DNA of 6,305 nt from Actinomycetes bacterium. Lineage in GTDB: Bacteria; Actinomycetota; Acidimicrobiia; Acidimicrobiales; Palsa-688. The stretch is from contig JAKAXN010000273.1 of NCBI GenBank assembly GCA_021816565.1, forward strand, positions 1 through 6,305, given 5' to 3'. Each line of letters begins with the position of its first letter. Position 1 is the stretch's first letter. Shown piece by piece: positions 4,746-6,305 of this stretch. The position numbers were made by a program, and so were the translations under genes. The notes below the pieces were generated by a model. It worked only from the letters and a program-made list of their open reading frames with translations. It was not told the DNA's origin and did no database searches.

Positions 4746-6305
4746 TCACCCGGCCGCGCACTCGCCCTGGCCGACGTCGGCGCTGTAGGGCCCGGTCTCG
4801 CCGAAGTCGACGTAGAACTCCGGGCGGTCCTCGGGGTCGGGCCACTCGTCCAGGTCTTTCAGGTCGGCGGCGACCACCTTCGCTCCGCCGAGCCTCTCCA
4901 GCCAGCCGGCGAAGGTCTCGCCGGCGTCGCGCTCCTCGGCGAAGCGACCCACCACCCGCACCGCGGCCTCGGCGGCGGCCCGGGCCGGCAGGCGCAGGGC
5001 CCGCTGGCCGAACTCGATCTCGGTGTCGCCGACGTGGCCGCCGAGGAGCATCTGGTAGCCCGGTGCCGGCCGGCCGTGGGCCCGCCGCTCGGCGCCGTGG
5101 AAGCCGATGTCGGCTATGTGGTGCTGCCCGCAGCTGTTGGTGCAACCCGAGATGTTGATGCGCACGCCCCCCACGTCCCCGAGGCCGGCCTCCTCGAGCG
5201 CCCGCCCGATGTCGTCGGCCAGGCCCCGGCTCTGGGTGACGGCCAGGTTGCAGGTGTCGGCACCGGGGCACGACACCACGTCGCGGGCCAGTTCCGCGCC
5301 GGGCTCGGACATGCCGATGGCACGCAGGCGGTCATAGAGGTGCGGCAGCTGGTCGGACTGCAAGCCCCGGAACGCCAGGTTCTGGCGGTTGGTGACCCGC
5401 AGGGTCAGGCCGAGGTCGCGCACGATGGCGGCCAGGGCCCGGAACTGGCTGCTCGTGATGTCGCCCAGGCGGGCGTAGGCGATGGCCGAGACCGTCCCCT
5501 TGGCCGCCCCGACCACCACGTTGGTGGACTCCCACCGGGTGTAGGGGTCCGGTTCCACCCGGGGGGTGAGGTTGAGCGTGACCGGGGTGCCCACGGGAGT
5601 CGGCTCCACCCGGGCGTCGAGACCCGCCGGCTCGTCGCCCAGCTCCTCCACGATGGCGGGTATGCCACCGGGCCAGCTGGAGCTGGCCAGGAGAAGCTGG
5701 CGTTCCCGCAGGATGCGCCGGCGCAGCTCGTCGATGCCGATCTCGTCCACGACCCACTTGAGGCGGGCCCGCAGCTTGTTGTAGCGGTTGCCGAAGTGGT
5801 CGAAGGTGCGCAGCACCGCTTCGATGGTGGGCAGCAGGTCCTCCCGGGTGGTGAAGTCCTCCAGGGCCTGCGCCGGGTGCGGGTTGGCCCCGAGCCCGCC
5901 GGCCACGAACACCCGGAAACCGGGCTCGACCGTCCCGTCCGGCCGGGGTCGGCTGACGGCCACCACGCCGACGTCGTTGAACATGGCCTGGCCGCAGTCG
6001 GTGACGCAGCCCGAGAAGTTGATCTTGAACTTGCGGGGCAGCCGCTGGGCGTAGGGGTGGTGCAGGAAGTAGCGGAAGGTGGCCTCGGCCCACGGGCTGA
6101 TGTCGAGCACCTCGAAGGGGCAGGCCCCGGCCAGGTGGCAGCCCATCACGTTGCGCACGGTGTCGCCGCAGGCCTCGCGGGTGGTGAGGCCCACCGACGC
6201 CAGGTCCCTGAGCAGCTCCGGTACCCGTTCCAGCTGCACGAAATGGAACTGCACGTTCTGGCGGGTGGTCAGGTGCCCCCAACCCCGGCTGTAGCGGTCG
6301 GCCAC
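4746..6305 (-). CDS. Siroheme/[4Fe-4S] sulfite (or nitrite) reductase, N-terminus beyond window
   Basis: Assimilatory ferredoxin-type nitrite/sulfite reductase performing a six-electron reduction, here most likely sulfite to sulfide because cysH lies 22 bases downstream. Of 519 visible residues, the first half holds RYSRGWGHLTTRQNVQFHFV (about 4-23), ACGDTVRNVMGC (45-56) and FSGCVTDCGQ (97-106). The second half repeats the ferredoxin-like half-domain plus siroheme domain: RVTNRQNLAFRG (303-314), then cluster ligands Cys346-x5-Cys352 and Cys388-x3-Cys392 (GCTNSCGQHHIADIGFHG). The terminal Cys392 would bridge cluster and siroheme, as known for the family. The frame is open to the right edge. 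Relatives have some tens of residues before RYSRG, so the GTG at 6305 is unlikely to be the start. A C-terminal tail (about 486-519) ends GQGECAAG and carries an extra Cys. Sulfite versus nitrite preference cannot be read from sequence alone. Confidence 0.92.
   Translation of the reverse strand: MADRYSRGWGHLTTRQNVQFHFVQLERVPELLRDLASVGLTTREACGDTVRNVMGCHLAGACPFEVLDISPWAEATFRYFLHHPYAQRLPRKFKINFSGCVTDCGQAMFNDVGVVAVSRPRPDGTVEPGFRVFVAGGLGANPHPAQALEDFTTREDLLPTIEAVLRTFDHFGNRYNKLRARLKWVVDEIGIDELRRRILRERQLLLASSSWPGGIPAIVEELGDEPAGLDARVEPTPVGTPVTLNLTPRVEPDPYTRWESTNVVVGAAKGTVSAIAYARLGDITSSQFRALAAIVRDLGLTLRVTNRQNLAFRGLQSDQLPHLYDRLRAIGMSEPGAELARDVVSCPGADTCNLAVTQSRGLADDIGRALEEAGLGDVGGVRINISGCTNSCGQHHIADIGFHGAERRAHGRPAPGYQMLLGGHVGDTEIEFGQRALRLPARAAAEAAVRVVGRFAEERDAGETFAGWLERLGGAKVVAADLKDLDEWPDPEDRPEFYVDFGETGPYSADVGQGECAAG

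Noticed and set aside
3887..5158. Plus-strand open frame of 423 codons antisense to cysH and the reductase
   Set aside because: Translation is Arg/Gly/His-rich noise, and the minus strand holds cysH and the reductase with intact catalytic motifs.
6303..6305. GTG at 6305 as the true start of the reductase
   Set aside because: It sits exactly at the window edge and family members carry a longer N-terminal region before the RYSRG motif.

Overview
The window looks like chromosomal DNA from a high-GC actinobacterium. Third positions are strongly G/C, GTG starts are used, and the sulfur genes and secreted glucosaminidase resemble those of Acidimicrobiia-like lineages. That placement is inferred from composition and protein style, not from a marker gene. 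No RNA gene, mobile element, CRISPR array or phage gene was seen. Coding density is very high: five genes fill almost everything, and the two outer ones are cut by the window edges.

Left part, plus strand (bases 2-2165): a YdjI-like SPFH-domain protein ending in three tandem zinc ribbons is followed after 19 bases by a membrane protein. The second protein has a Gly-rich N-terminus, one transmembrane helix, a Tim44-like domain and a C-terminal zinc ribbon. Both combine a membrane-associated domain with cytoplasmic zinc ribbons. They are probably co-transcribed and may form an envelope-associated complex comparable to the Bacillus PspA-YdjGHI group. This is the least understood part of the window.

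Middle, minus strand (2162-3907): a secreted cell-wall hydrolase with signal peptide, long Pro/Thr-rich linker, two coiled-coil segments and a C-terminal glucosaminidase domain. Its stop codon and that of the converging Tim44-like gene share a single CTAG, so nothing separates the two genes.

Right part, minus strand (4028-6305): an assimilatory sulfate-reduction pair transcribed leftward. A siroheme/[4Fe-4S] sulfite (or nitrite) reductase, missing its N-terminus at the window edge, precedes cysH, an iron-sulfur adenylylsulfate (APS) reductase, by 22 bases that carry a strong ribosome binding site. CysH makes sulfite from APS, and the upstream enzyme would reduce sulfite to sulfide for cysteine synthesis. 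The 120 bases between cysH and the hydrolase hold a ribosome binding site and only weak inverted repeats.

No wholly new system is evident. The best candidates for follow-up are the SPFH/Tim44 zinc-ribbon pair, the retained cysteine motif in the normally degenerate half of the reductase, and the shared-stop convergent overlap.
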